Shown here one piece after another: positions 1 through 7,373 of a stretch of 64,000 nt of DNA (the first letter of the stretch is position 1; every line of letters begins with the position of its first letter). The notes beneath the pieces are model-generated. The model ran no database searches, had not been told where the DNA came from, and was given only the letters and a program-made list of their open reading frames with translations. Origin of the DNA: Pseudoflavonifractor sp. AF19-9AC (GTDB lineage: Bacteria > Bacillota > Clostridia > Oscillospirales > Oscillospiraceae); assembly GCF_003478995.1 (NCBI RefSeq), contig NZ_QUGI01000001.1, positions 481,447-545,446 of the forward strand, given 5' to 3'. The translations under genes and the position numbers were made by a program.

Positions 1-2
1 AT

Positions 3-230
3 GCGGAGATCGACCGTGAGGGGAAGATCGCCGGAATCTTCTGCAAGGCGTATGAAAAGGCGGTCCTGCTGGACCCCACAGAGGAAAATGTCCGGATCTG
101 GGCCAAATGCACCCGCATGACTAGGGACGAGATGGAAGATACGGTGAAAGAGTCCCGTGAATTGGCGGAGGTGTTTCGGATCATTGCCGACCTCATGGAG
201 CGCCTCCTGCCGGAAAGGGGGACGCTATGA
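3..230 (+). CDS. Partial hypothetical protein, C-terminal 75 residues
   Basis: An open frame enters from the left edge of the window and ends at TGA 228-230. It encodes 75 charged, probably helical residues ending in [12 protein letters not shown], with no domain I recognise. The stop overlaps an ATG at 227 (ATGA), so it was translationally coupled to the next reading frame. It lies at the left edge of the mobilization region and is probably an accessory gene of that element. The start is outside the window. Confidence 0.55.
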   Translation, partial: AEIDREGKIAGIFCKAYEKAVLLDPTEENVRIWAKCTRMTRDEMEDTVKESRELAEVFRIIADLMERLLPERGTL

Positions 231-359
231 CGGAAATGAGTGTCCGCCAGTGGCAGGAGCGATTTCGTGTCGGGGATTTTGCCTCGAAAGATCGTGCTGT
301 TCAGTGTGAGGCCGGGTGGTATGACTGGTTCTGCCAGGATGACGCGCTGGCCGGGCGGC
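227..359 (+). pseudogene. 5' fragment of a small conserved mobile-element protein
   Basis: From ATG 227, coupled to the upstream stop, the frame reads [16 protein letters not shown] and continues through WYDWFC to about residue 45. From memory this resembles the start of a short protein often carried by clostridial conjugative elements. After about base 359 the frame no longer looks like that protein, and a DNA methyltransferase sequence begins in another frame. The gene therefore looks truncated by a deletion that fused it to the next remnant. The family assignment is an impression, not a search result. Confidence 0.35.
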
Positions 360-693
360 TCCACGGATCAGCAATCCTGGACCCGCTGGGCCGCCGAATG
401 GCTTTATGACGCCCGTAAGGTCTGTAAACCCGGTGTCCCTGTGTGCATGTTCATCGACTGGCGGCAGCTTCCCGCAGCCACAGATGCGCTCCAGTGGGCG
501 GAGTGGATCTGGTGCGGCACAGCTGTCTGGGACAAATGCAACAGCTGTCCCCAGAAGGGCCGCTTCCACCAGTAAGCTGAGTACATTGTCTGCTGTGCTG
601 GGGGGCTACTCCGCCACCGGCATCGAGGTTACCGACGCCTACGCCGCCCTGTCCAAGGAACGGATTGCACGGGAGCTGGCCCAGAGTGCGTGA
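360..693 (+). pseudogene. DNA methyltransferase remnant
   Basis: One frame from base 360 reads [19 protein letters not shown], then CMFIDWRQLPAATDALQ and WCGTAVWDK. This looks like the central part of an N4/N6 DNA methyltransferase of the type found in phages and conjugative elements. The frame is broken by TAA at 573-575 just before AEYIV, a motif that normally continues in these enzymes. A shifted frame from about 607 resumes with TGIEVTDAYAALSKERI, which looks like the family C-terminus. The N-terminal SAM-binding and DPPY regions are absent. It is a decayed gene with an internal stop, a frameshift and a missing 5' end. Confidence 0.5.
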
Positions 694-770
694 CGGCCTG
701 CTGTCTGCCGATTGCCCTTGATAACTCCCCGGGAGGCGGGTATAATGAAACAACAGGAGGAGGTGCGCGC

Positions 771-1088
771 ATGAAAGTCGAATTCACTTTTGATAAGGAG
801 CAGATCCAGCAGTACGGATATACTGTAGATGCGGTGAAGCAGACGATTCTCAGAGGCTTTGTCGCAAAGGGTCTGCGCTGTACCTCCGCCGATGAGCCGA
901 TGACTTTTACAGACAGCGGACACAAAGAAGATTTCTCTAATGTGTGGGCCATTTTGATGGCGTTGCTTCGGACAGATTGGTTTCCCAAGTTCGCGGCTTC
1001 CTGCACTTGGTATGATGATGACGGTACACAGGAAGATGTGCTGTCTCAGGCAGGGAAAGTGTCTGGATACTGTGGGGCACCACAGTAG
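771..1088 (+). CDS. Small hypothetical protein of the mobile element
   Basis: A 105-residue protein starting at ATG 771 behind a strong ribosome-binding site (GGAGGAGG, 756-763). An upstream in-frame start exists but lacks such a site. The product begins MKVEFTFDKEQIQQYGYT and contains a central motif DFSNVWAILMALLRTDWFPKF; it has no signal peptide or membrane helix. Similar small proteins recur in clostridial mobilizable elements, but I know of no assigned function. It is followed by the HipA-like gene after about 130 bases. Confidence 0.6.
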   Translation: MKVEFTFDKEQIQQYGYTVDAVKQTILRGFVAKGLRCTSADEPMTFTDSGHKEDFSNVWAILMALLRTDWFPKFAASCTWYDDDGTQEDVLSQAGKVSGYCGAPQ

Positions 1089-1218
1089 GATAAGGTAAAT
1101 ATGGCAATTTCCCTTGCGAAAGCAGAGGACACCGGTATAATAAAAAACAAGCCGTTTTGTGCATGCCTGGATACTATTCCGGGAATCTCCGACTGTCTGA
1201 AATGGAGGTGAACATGGC

Positions 1219-2406
1219 ATGGAGCAGAAATACATGCTGCGCCTATATGATATGGATCTGCTGTCTTTTTCCCTGGCGGAGCAGGGCATCGAGGGCCTGA
1301 AAGCCAAGCTGCTGTGGACTAATGAGGAACACAGGCAGCTCCTGCCCCTGGACATGGAGCTGTCCGATGCCGGTGTGTTGAAATGGCTTCAGAAGCGGGT
1401 CATCCCCAAGAATCGAGCCTATGTAGCGGAAATTTTGAAAACCTTCGGCCTGAGTATCAACGATACCAAAGGGATCATCGACGTGTGCAAGGGGCTGTCC
1501 CTCAACGACAGCTACTGGGTGGTGCCTGGAGACTTCTCTGGAACCTTCGCACAGTATAATCTGTACGAGAATCGCTTCTCCGAGATCCTCTCCCTGGTGG
1601 CTTACACCGGCATCGGCCAAAGTGACGCTGCCTTTACCACCTCGCCGGAACTGACGACCAACGGGATGCTGCCCAAGGCATGGCGTTTCATAGAGGGCAA
1701 GGGGATCTACCTGTACAAAGGGGGAACCTTCGGCGCGGCAAACACCGGAAACGAGCCATACAGTGAGTTTTACGCCAGTCAGGTGGCCCAGGCCATGGGC
1801 CTGAACGCGGTGTCCTACGAGCTGGAGAATTGGAAGGGCATCCTGGCCTCCCGCTGCAAACTGTTCACCGATATCGACACATCTTATATCCCCATTGGCC
1901 GTATTGTGCGGGAGGGTGGGCTGAAAGCCTGCCTGGGCTACTATGAGAAGCTGGGATCGGAGGCTTATGAACATATCAAGAGCATGCTGGTGTTCGACGC
2001 TGTGATCTACAACGAGGATCGGCACTTCGGTAACTTCGGTGTCCTGCGGGATAACCACAGCGGCGCAGTGATCGGATCGGCTCCGGTTTTTGACAATGGC
2101 CTATCCCTGTTCAACTTCGCTATGCCGGACGATTTCAAGGAGTTGGACAACTACGCCAGAACCAGAGGGACTCCCTATGGCATCAGCTTTGAAACTGTGT
2201 GCCGGGAGGTGATGGGGCCGGTTCAGATGCGGCAGCTTCGCAAACTGATTGGATTTACCTTCCAAAGGCACCCCAGACTGAACCTACCCGATGACCGGCT
2301 ACGGGCGATTGAACGGCACTTGCAAAAACGTGTGCAGCAGCTTTTGGAGCTGACACCGGAACGAAGGGTGCAGTCAGCAAGGAAACCAACAGAGCCAGAG
2401 CGTTGA
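1219..2406 (+). CDS. HipA-like Ser/Thr kinase, without an evident HipB partner
   Basis: A 395-residue protein with a HipA C-terminal-type kinase fold. The catalytic loop reads NEDRHFGNFG (about 265-274), matching the DxHxxN signature that supplies the catalytic Asp and metal-binding Asn, and the DFG-equivalent is FDNG (291-294). In HipAB systems the kinase phosphorylates a translation factor or glutamyl-tRNA synthetase and is held by a DNA-binding antitoxin. No helix-turn-helix gene sits immediately upstream; the preceding 130 bases carry only a 36-codon frame (1101-1211) with no clear ribosome-binding site. The start at 1219 follows GGAGGTG (1204-1210). Substrate unknown; it may be a stand-alone kinase or an orphan toxin on the element. 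Confidence 0.75.
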   Translation: MEQKYMLRLYDMDLLSFSLAEQGIEGLKAKLLWTNEEHRQLLPLDMELSDAGVLKWLQKRVIPKNRAYVAEILKTFGLSINDTKGIIDVCKGLSLNDSYWVVPGDFSGTFAQYNLYENRFSEILSLVAYTGIGQSDAAFTTSPELTTNGMLPKAWRFIEGKGIYLYKGGTFGAANTGNEPYSEFYASQVAQAMGLNAVSYELENWKGILASRCKLFTDIDTSYIPIGRIVREGGLKACLGYYEKLGSEAYEHIKSMLVFDAVIYNEDRHFGNFGVLRDNHSGAVIGSAPVFDNGLSLFNFAMPDDFKELDNYARTRGTPYGISFETVCREVMGPVQMRQLRKLIGFTFQRHPRLNLPDDRLRAIERHLQKRVQQLLELTPERRVQSARKPTEPER

Positions 2407-2410
2407 TGAC

Positions 2411-2446
2411 GCGGGAGAGTGTGTCCAGCTGGATACGCGCTCCCGC
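2411..2446 (+). terminator. Hairpin just after the HipA-like gene
   Basis: GCGGGAG (2411-2417) pairs with CTCCCGC (2440-2446), enclosing a second stem GTGTCC/GGATAC with one wobble pair. It begins 4 bases after the gene's stop codon. There is no T-run, so it may stabilise the mRNA end or help termination together with the stronger hairpin at 2553. Confidence 0.45.
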
Positions 2447-2552
2447 CTTAGCACCTTAACTGTCTACAGAACGAGGTTTTATTAGCGTATCATTAGGGTG
2501 CCATTTTTCAATAAACTGTCCACATGATTGGGTACATTATAATTACTTTATA

Positions 2553-2595
2553 ATCCGGGTAGGGTGTCTAATGTGACACCCTACCCGGATTTTTT
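2553..2595 (+). terminator. Strong rho-independent terminator
   Basis: A perfect 16-bp inverted repeat (2553-2568 with 2575-2590) with a 6-base loop is followed by TTTTT. It ends transcription of the HipA-like gene and insulates the mobilization module. Related short copies of AGGGTG occur nearby (about 2494 and 2603). Confidence 0.85.
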
Positions 2596-2772
2596 AACTT
2601 TCAGGGTGCTAACATAGACACCCTTGTGTAGAGATGATCATGTCAGAGGAATATTGAGCATTCCAGCCTGCAATAAGCGTCGCCGCTCTGGCCCAGAGCG
2701 ATGATTTTTCTTTTTCGAGGAGTTGGCAGGCTCTGCCTGCCCGGATCATAATCCACCTACCGCATGAGAAAA

Positions 2773-2893
2773 GGCCCCGCTTCAGCGGGGCCGAGCCAAC
2801 GCCGCCAGGGGCGGCGTTGGGCAAGCATCGCGCAAATGTACATTTTGCGCACTTGCAGGGGAAACCCCTGACCCCAATGCCGCCTGCGGGCGG
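2773..2893 (+). other. Hairpin-rich putative oriT region
   Basis: Directly upstream of the mobC-relaxase pair lie several consecutive inverted repeats: GGCCCCGC/GCGGGGCC (2773-2792), an 11-bp stem 2796-2806/2810-2820, GCGCAAATG/CATTTTGCGC (2830-2850) inside GCAAG/CTTGC, and CAGGGG-AAA-CCCCTG (2856-2870). Clustered hairpins before a relaxase operon are typical of an origin of transfer. The nick site cannot be placed by eye. The remaining bases 2600-2770 show no gene I can support. Confidence 0.5.
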
Positions 2894-2928
2894 AAGGTTT
2901 GCGGCAGAGCCGCAGAAAGGAGGCGCAC

Positions 2929-3246
2929 TTGGGACTCCCCAAAGAAAAACACCATCTGCATATCGAACTGACGGCGGAGCAGTATCAGCAGCTCTGCCAG
3001 CAGGCCAAACTCTGCGGGCTGTGTAAACGGGCTTATATCGTTCGGCTCATCGACGGTACGCCGATTCGGGCCAGACCCTCCCAAGAGATTAAGGACCTCC
3101 GCACGGAGATCCATCACATCGGCAACAACATCAACCAGATCGCCCGCAGCGTCAATGCCGGTATCGCCACAGCAGAGGATGCCCAACATGGGCTGTTTCT
3201 GCTGGATCAGGTATATGAGCTCATGTATCAGGTGGCAAAAAAGTAA
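2929..3246 (+). CDS. MobC-like relaxosome accessory protein
   Basis: A 105-residue protein with the layout of MobC/ribbon-helix-helix mobilization proteins: an N-terminal strand HLHIELTAEQYQQL, then a helical region ending in the family-typical IKDLRTEIHHIGNNINQIAR. These proteins bind oriT and help the relaxase nick. I chose TTG 2929 because AAAGGAGG lies 6 bases upstream (2916-2923); an in-frame start at 2899 lacks a site. The stop overlaps the relaxase start (TAATG at 3244-3248), so the two are translationally coupled. Confidence 0.75.
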   Translation: MGLPKEKHHLHIELTAEQYQQLCQQAKLCGLCKRAYIVRLIDGTPIRARPSQEIKDLRTEIHHIGNNINQIARSVNAGIATAEDAQHGLFLLDQVYELMYQVAKK

Positions 3247-4642
3247 TGGCTATCACAAAGATTCTCCCAGGTAATTCAAGAATTGATTTGGCAATCCAGT
3301 ATATTCTAAATGGCGATAAAACTGCGGAACGTGTCCTCACGGCACACATGAACTGTGACCCAGGGCGAGAATACCGCCAGATGATGGATACCAAACGGGA
3401 GATTGGAAAGCTGGGTGGTCGCCAGTGCTATCATATCATCCAGTCTTTTCGTCCTGGTGAGATCACGCCAGAGTTGGCTCTGGAGATTCCAAAAGAATTT
3501 GCAAGGGAACACCTCTCAGGTTATGAGGCTGTAATTGGTGTTCACGTGGATAAGAAGCATATTCACGCCCATACTGTTTTCAATTCTGTAAATCAGGATA
3601 CTGGGGAAAAATATCATAGCACCCTACAAAGCTATTATCAGCAGATTCGTGTCATCTCAGACCGGCTGTGCCGGGAGCACGGCCTCTCCGTGATCCTCTC
3701 TGGCGAGACCTCCAAATCCATGAGCTACGTGGAGTGGCTGCGTCAATCCAAGGGTCAACCCACCTTCCGCTCCATGCTGGAGGCGGATCTCCGGGAGTCC
3801 ATTGAGGACGCCAATGACCTGGGACACTTCTTCCTGCTCATGGAGCACAAGGGCTACGAGATCCGCCACGGAAACCGCCTGGGGTTTCGCCTGCGGGGGC
3901 AGGAACGGTTCCAGTATCCAGGCAAAAAAATGCAGCCTTCACAGAGGACGGTATCCGCGCTGCCATCCTTGGCAATTTGGAGGAAATCGAGACGGGTCAA
4001 CGGGCCGCTTTTGCTGACAGGCCTATGTTTCGTCCCTACCGCAGACACCCCAAATACACGGGCTTTTTGGCCCTGTACGTTCATTATCTCTACCTGCTGG
4101 GAAAAATCGAACAGCGACAGTATCCCCCCAGGATGACGCCGCACCTGCGGCAGGAAGTCATGAAGTTTGAGCAGTACCGGACACAGTTTGCTTTCCTGCG
4201 AGAGAACAACATTTCGACCACTGACGAAATGACCGCCTATCAAAGCCGCACAGAGGAAACGCTGGCCAATCTGATGAAGCAGCGCACTATCCTCAATGTG
4301 CGCAAAAAGAAGCGGCAGGCGCTGTACAACGCCCTGGCGGATGTGGAGGCCCTGGCACCGGCCAAGGTATGCTATGAGAAGGGGCTGTCCGGCATGGAGG
4401 AAGAGTTTGCCCGCTACATGCAAGCCGTGCGCCTATTGGAACAGCGCGGCGTCCCCTCTGAGCATCTGACGCAAGAAAAAACGGAGGTGTATAACCAGCT
4501 TGCCGATCTGAACCGGCAGATCCGCGCAGAACGCAAAAAGCTGGCCTTGTGCCGGGAAATCCAGACGGCAAGTAAGCAGATGGAAGAAGATATCCGCAAA
4601 ACTGAAACAAGAGGAAAAGTCCAATGGTATGAAGTTAGGTAA
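3246..4642 (+). CDS. MobA/VirD2-type relaxase, frame interrupted at a 7-A run
   Basis: The first frame (3246 to about 3930) encodes a relaxase domain with the metal-binding triad HVDKKHIHAHTVFN (about residues 97-110). At the run of seven A at 3924-3930 the frame diverges. A shift of -1 rejoins a frame (to TAA 4640-4642) that continues with family-like sequence and a long coiled-coil C-terminus, giving about 465 residues. Without the shift the protein adds an unrelated tail and stops at 4136. Either one A has been lost (mutation or sequencing error), or ribosomal or transcriptional slippage on the A-run makes full-length protein. The nuclease domain is intact in both versions. Role: nicks oriT and pilots the strand during mobilization. 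Confidence 0.75.
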
Positions 4643-4950
4643 TGCAAGAAAAATTAGAGGAGAATCAGCTAAGCAGCGCCGTGTAAACGGTAAAAAGGTA
4701 ACACTGAACCAAGCCCTACCCCTGTGATTTTTGAAACAGAGCCGGAACTCAGAGTCGCATCTCCTCACAGAGTTGGCGGCTTCCAGCAGGTAGTAAGCAG
4801 AGTTTTCGCTCCGAGCAACGGTGAGGCACTGGAAGACTCTGCTGAGTAATTTGTTTTTGTTGGATTACTCTGGCATGATCATACCTAGCCGCATTGGCAC
4901 ATTTGGACGCAAAATAAAAAGTATATACCACTTTTTACGGAGGACAGACC

Positions 4951-5565
4951 ATGGACAATGCTATATATGGGTATATACGTGTATCAACAAAAGAGCAAAA
5001 TGAAGCGCGCCAGCTGACAGCGATGCAACAATTTGGCGTACCCAATGAAAATATAATTGTTGAAAAACAATCCGGAAAGGATTTCCGACGGCCACATTAT
5101 CAAAGGTTACTCAAACAACTCCACTGTAATGATGTTCTGGTGGTGAAGAGCATCGACCGGCTTGGACGCAACTACAAAGAAATCCTGGAGCAATGGCAAA
5201 TCTTGACCAAAGAGAAGGGCGTAGACATTGTGGTATTGGACATGCCGCTGTTGGATACACGACTGGGGAGGGATCTGACCGGACAACTGATCGCCGATAT
5301 CGTTCTTCAACTACTTAGCTACGTAGCGGAGACAGAGCGGGAAAACATCCGCCAACGCCAGGCCGAAGGGATTATGGCTGCGAAGAAGCGTGGTGTACAC
5401 TTGGGACGTAAACAAATGACTATGCCTGCGGAGTTTTATGATCTAGCCATTGCCTGGAGGAAGGGAAACATTTCTTCCCGCTCAGCAGCTGATCAGCTCG
5501 GTATTTCCTACCAGACATTTTTACGGCGCGCCAAGGAAACTGCGGATTGCGTTGATCCACAATAA
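4951..5565 (+). CDS. Small serine recombinase (resolvase/invertase family)
   Basis: A 204-residue protein with the catalytic serine in YGYIRVSTKEQ (Ser12), the conserved SIDRLGRNYKEI segment, and the E-helix/arm AETERENIRQRQAEGI. A C-terminal Hin-like helix-turn-helix follows (SRSAADQLGISYQTFLRR). It acts as a DNA resolvase or invertase. The catalytic domain is N-terminal, so it is not an IS607-type TnpA, whose helix-turn-helix comes first. A GGAGG site precedes ATG 4951. The 300 bases upstream hold no supported gene. It may resolve element cointegrates or invert a segment; no inverted target pair was identified. Confidence 0.88.
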   Translation: MDNAIYGYIRVSTKEQNEARQLTAMQQFGVPNENIIVEKQSGKDFRRPHYQRLLKQLHCNDVLVVKSIDRLGRNYKEILEQWQILTKEKGVDIVVLDMPLLDTRLGRDLTGQLIADIVLQLLSYVAETERENIRQRQAEGIMAAKKRGVHLGRKQMTMPAEFYDLAIAWRKGNISSRSAADQLGISYQTFLRRAKETADCVDPQ

Positions 5566-5580
5566 TAATTCAAAAAACAC

Positions 5581-5617
5581 AGAGGCGGTTCCTCCGTTCG
5601 CAGGAGGAGCCGCCTCT
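5581..5617. terminator. Hairpin terminator after the resolvase gene
   Basis: AGAGGCGG/CCGCCTCT with an inner CCTCC/GGAGG stem forms a stable hairpin about 15 bases after the resolvase stop. An A-run lies on its left side, so the T-run favours minus-strand transcripts, though it probably blocks both directions. Confidence 0.6.
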
Positions 5618-5717
5618 ATCATTGAGTGTGGAAACCACCAGCGCTATTGGTGGTTATGACTCTGTGTAGGCTGTCGGGAAACCCATATTATTGTAAAAAA
5701 GACAGGATAATTGTGAC

Positions 5718-5860
5718 AAAAGGTGTACTTTTTGGATTGCCAATCTCGTTTTTGTTCCTTGAGTTATTCACTAGTTTTATCGGCTATTTTCTCGAAAACT
5801 TAAGACCTTTCCCAGAAAAATTTCATTAGAGATAGGTCTGTTACTAAAGGTACACCTTTT
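5718..5860. repeat. Nested inverted repeats upstream of the tnpB-like gene
   Basis: AAAAGGTGTAC (5718-5728) is matched by its exact complement GTACACCTTTT (5850-5860). Inside lies AGACCT/AGGTCT (5803-5808/5834-5839), and AAAGGT-AC-ACCTTT (5846-5859) is a palindrome in its own right. The segment is AT-rich, unlike its surroundings, and occupies the gene-free stretch before the tnpB-like gene. It could be a relic transposon end or an operator. No sigma-A promoter stands out. Confidence 0.45.
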
Positions 5861-5912
5861 GGAACACACCTCGTTTTTCCTAATTGAGAAATAATGGGAA
5901 GGGGCAGATAGA

Positions 5913-7097
5913 ATGAAAATGAATGACAATCGCAGACCTTCTGCCCCCAAACGGACAACCCAGTACAACACCATCAAAATCCGCCTGTATCCCAATCAGG
6001 AGCAGGAAGAGTTATTTCAGAGGACTTTTGGCTGCTGTCGGTATATCTGGAACCGGATGCTGGCCGATCACGAACGCTTTTATTACGAAACAGACGCTCA
6101 CTTTATTCCCACCCCGGCCAAGTACAAAACAGAAGCGCCGTTTCTCAAGGAAGTGGATCATCAGGCGCTGACACAGGAGTACAACAAGCTCTCTCAGGCA
6201 TTTCGTAACTTTTTCCGAAACCCTGCATCATTCGGCTATCCGAAGTTCAAACGGAAAAAGGACGACCGGGACAGCTTTTCTGCCTGCAACCAGGTGATGG
6301 GCAACAGTGCCACCATTTATATCACCCAGGATGCCGTGCGCATGACCAAGGCTGGGCTGGTTCGGGCAAAATTCCCACGGCGACCCCGGAGCGGCTGGAA
6401 ACTTACTCGCATTACCGTGGAGCGTACCAAGACCGGCAAATATTACGGTTATCTGCTTTTTGCCTGTCCGGTCCACGCACCGGAGCCGGTGAAACCCACA
6501 GCGGATACCACCATCGGCCTGAAATACTCCCTCACCCATTTCTATGTAAGGGATGACGGGATTACCGCCGACCCGCCCCGCTGGCTGAGACAATCTCAGG
6601 ACAAGGTATCCTCCATCCAGGAAAAGCTGAACCGGATGCAGCCCGGCTCCAGAAACTATCGGGAGATGGTGCAGAAATACCGTCTGCTTCACGAGCACAT
6701 CGCCAACCAAAGACGCGACTTCCTGCACAAGGAATCCCGGCGGATAGCCAACGACTGGGACGCCGTGTGCATTCGGGACGATTCTCTTAAGGCGATCTCC
6801 GAGGAACTGGGCGGTAGCGACATCCACGACACCGGCTTTGGAATGTTCCGCGAGATGCTGCGTTACAAGCTGGACCGGCAGGGCAAGCAGCTTCTGGAGG
6901 TAGGGCGCTTCGACCCCACCACCAAGGTCTGCTCCGTGTGCGGGGCCATCAATGAAACCCTTTCCCCCAAGGCCCGCCACTGGGTTTGTCCCGTGTGCGG
7001 CGCGGAGCACAAACGAGGGAAAAACGCCGCCGTCAATATCAAAGCCCATGGGCTGGCGTGTTACCAGAATAAACAGGTTGCGGAGGCAGTTTCATAA
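5913..7097 (+). CDS. Nuclease-dead TnpB homologue (TldR-like RNA-guided DNA-binding protein)
   Basis: A 394-residue IS200/IS605-type TnpB with an intact architecture: an N-terminal helical/WED region (TIKIRLYPNQEQEELF), a split RuvC-like domain, and a zinc finger with Cys340-x2-Cys343 and Cys359-x2-Cys362. All three catalytic acidic positions are replaced. RuvC-I reads IGLKYS (Lys204 where relatives have GLDYS/GLDFS). RuvC-II reads VCIRDDSLKAI (Arg288 where relatives have VC(V/I)EDL). RuvC-III reads HKRGKNAAVNI (Lys367 and Gly369 in place of the DRDxNAA aspartates). The rest is well conserved, so this is not random decay; DNA cleavage should be impossible while RNA-guided binding is retained. 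Family knowledge: such proteins (TldR) act as RNA-guided repressors, some beside flagellin genes. No TnpA is adjacent. A structured RNA candidate, a csrA-like gene and a flagellin gene follow on the same strand. Start ATG 5913 follows AAGGGG. Confidence 0.85.
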   Translation: MKMNDNRRPSAPKRTTQYNTIKIRLYPNQEQEELFQRTFGCCRYIWNRMLADHERFYYETDAHFIPTPAKYKTEAPFLKEVDHQALTQEYNKLSQAFRNFFRNPASFGYPKFKRKKDDRDSFSACNQVMGNSATIYITQDAVRMTKAGLVRAKFPRRPRSGWKLTRITVERTKTGKYYGYLLFACPVHAPEPVKPTADTTIGLKYSLTHFYVRDDGITADPPRWLRQSQDKVSSIQEKLNRMQPGSRNYREMVQKYRLLHEHIANQRRDFLHKESRRIANDWDAVCIRDDSLKAISEELGGSDIHDTGFGMFREMLRYKLDRQGKQLLEVGRFDPTTKVCSVCGAINETLSPKARHWVCPVCGAEHKRGKNAAVNIKAHGLACYQNKQVAEAVS

Positions 7098-7157
7098 CCT
7101 TCCTGCAAAAAGTGATGTTGCCGGCCGGAACACCGGAGAAGGCCCATGCTTCCCGTT

Positions 7158-7306
7158 GGGGAGCGTTGAGCGAAGCGGCGGACAGTACGCTGCCGTTTCC
7201 CTCAGCGTTCTCCAATCCGCGGGAGATCGTTGGGAAACGAGAAGATGCCTCCCCTCTGGGGCCGCATCCGAAGCCCGGCAGGGCGTTCCAAACATTATGA
7301 CGATGA
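7158..7306 (+). ncRNA. Candidate guide RNA (omega-RNA-like) with 16-nt guide
   Basis: The 276 bases between the tnpB-like stop and the csrA-like gene are densely structured. A 13-pair stem joins 7158-7170 with 7201-7213 and encloses a smaller stem (7175-7180/7188-7193). A conserved-looking GGGAAACGAGAAG segment (7232-7244) follows. Then comes GATGC/GCATC around CCCC-TCT-GGGG (7244-7268), and GCCC-GGCA-GGGC (7273-7284). This resembles the 3' scaffold of IS605-family omega-RNAs. The bases after GTTCCA (7285-7290), AACATTATGACGATGA (7291-7306), are the proposed guide. They read in frame as Asn-Ile-Met-Thr-Met, resembling a flagellin N-terminus. A small hairpin GATCAT-CCAAG-ATGATC (7305-7321) follows directly. 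Scaffold boundaries are approximate. Confidence 0.55.
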
Positions 7307-7327
7307 TCATCCAAGATGATCGTACCA

Positions 7328-7365
7328 GCGCAAAGGAGTGCGCTGTCTCATCAGACACAGGAGGT
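7328..7365 (+). promoter_or_regulatory. Candidate CsrA-binding leader of the csrA-like gene
   Basis: GCGCA-AAGGAG-TGCGC (7328-7343) presents GGA in a hairpin loop. A second small hairpin TGTCT-CATC-AGACA (7344-7357) abuts the Shine-Dalgarno AGGAGG (7359-7364), which contains another GGA. Two GGA sites, one in a loop and one at the ribosome-binding site, are the usual arrangement for CsrA translational repression, suggesting autoregulation. Confidence 0.5.
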
Positions 7366-7373
7366 CTTTTTGT

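Noticed and set aside
4629..4727. Short basic frame after the relaxase (begins MKLGNARKIRG)
   Set aside because: Only 32 codons, overlaps the relaxase end and has no ribosome-binding site; too weak to call.
4951..7097. Resolvase plus TnpB as an IS607 element
   Set aside because: IS607 TnpA has its helix-turn-helix at the N-terminus. Here the catalytic domain is first, about 350 bases and a terminator separate the genes, and the TnpB is nuclease-dead.
7098..7373. Protein-coding gene in the gap after the tnpB-like gene
   Set aside because: Frames of 62-91 codons exist, but the extensive pairing and position fit a guide RNA better; none has a good ribosome-binding site.
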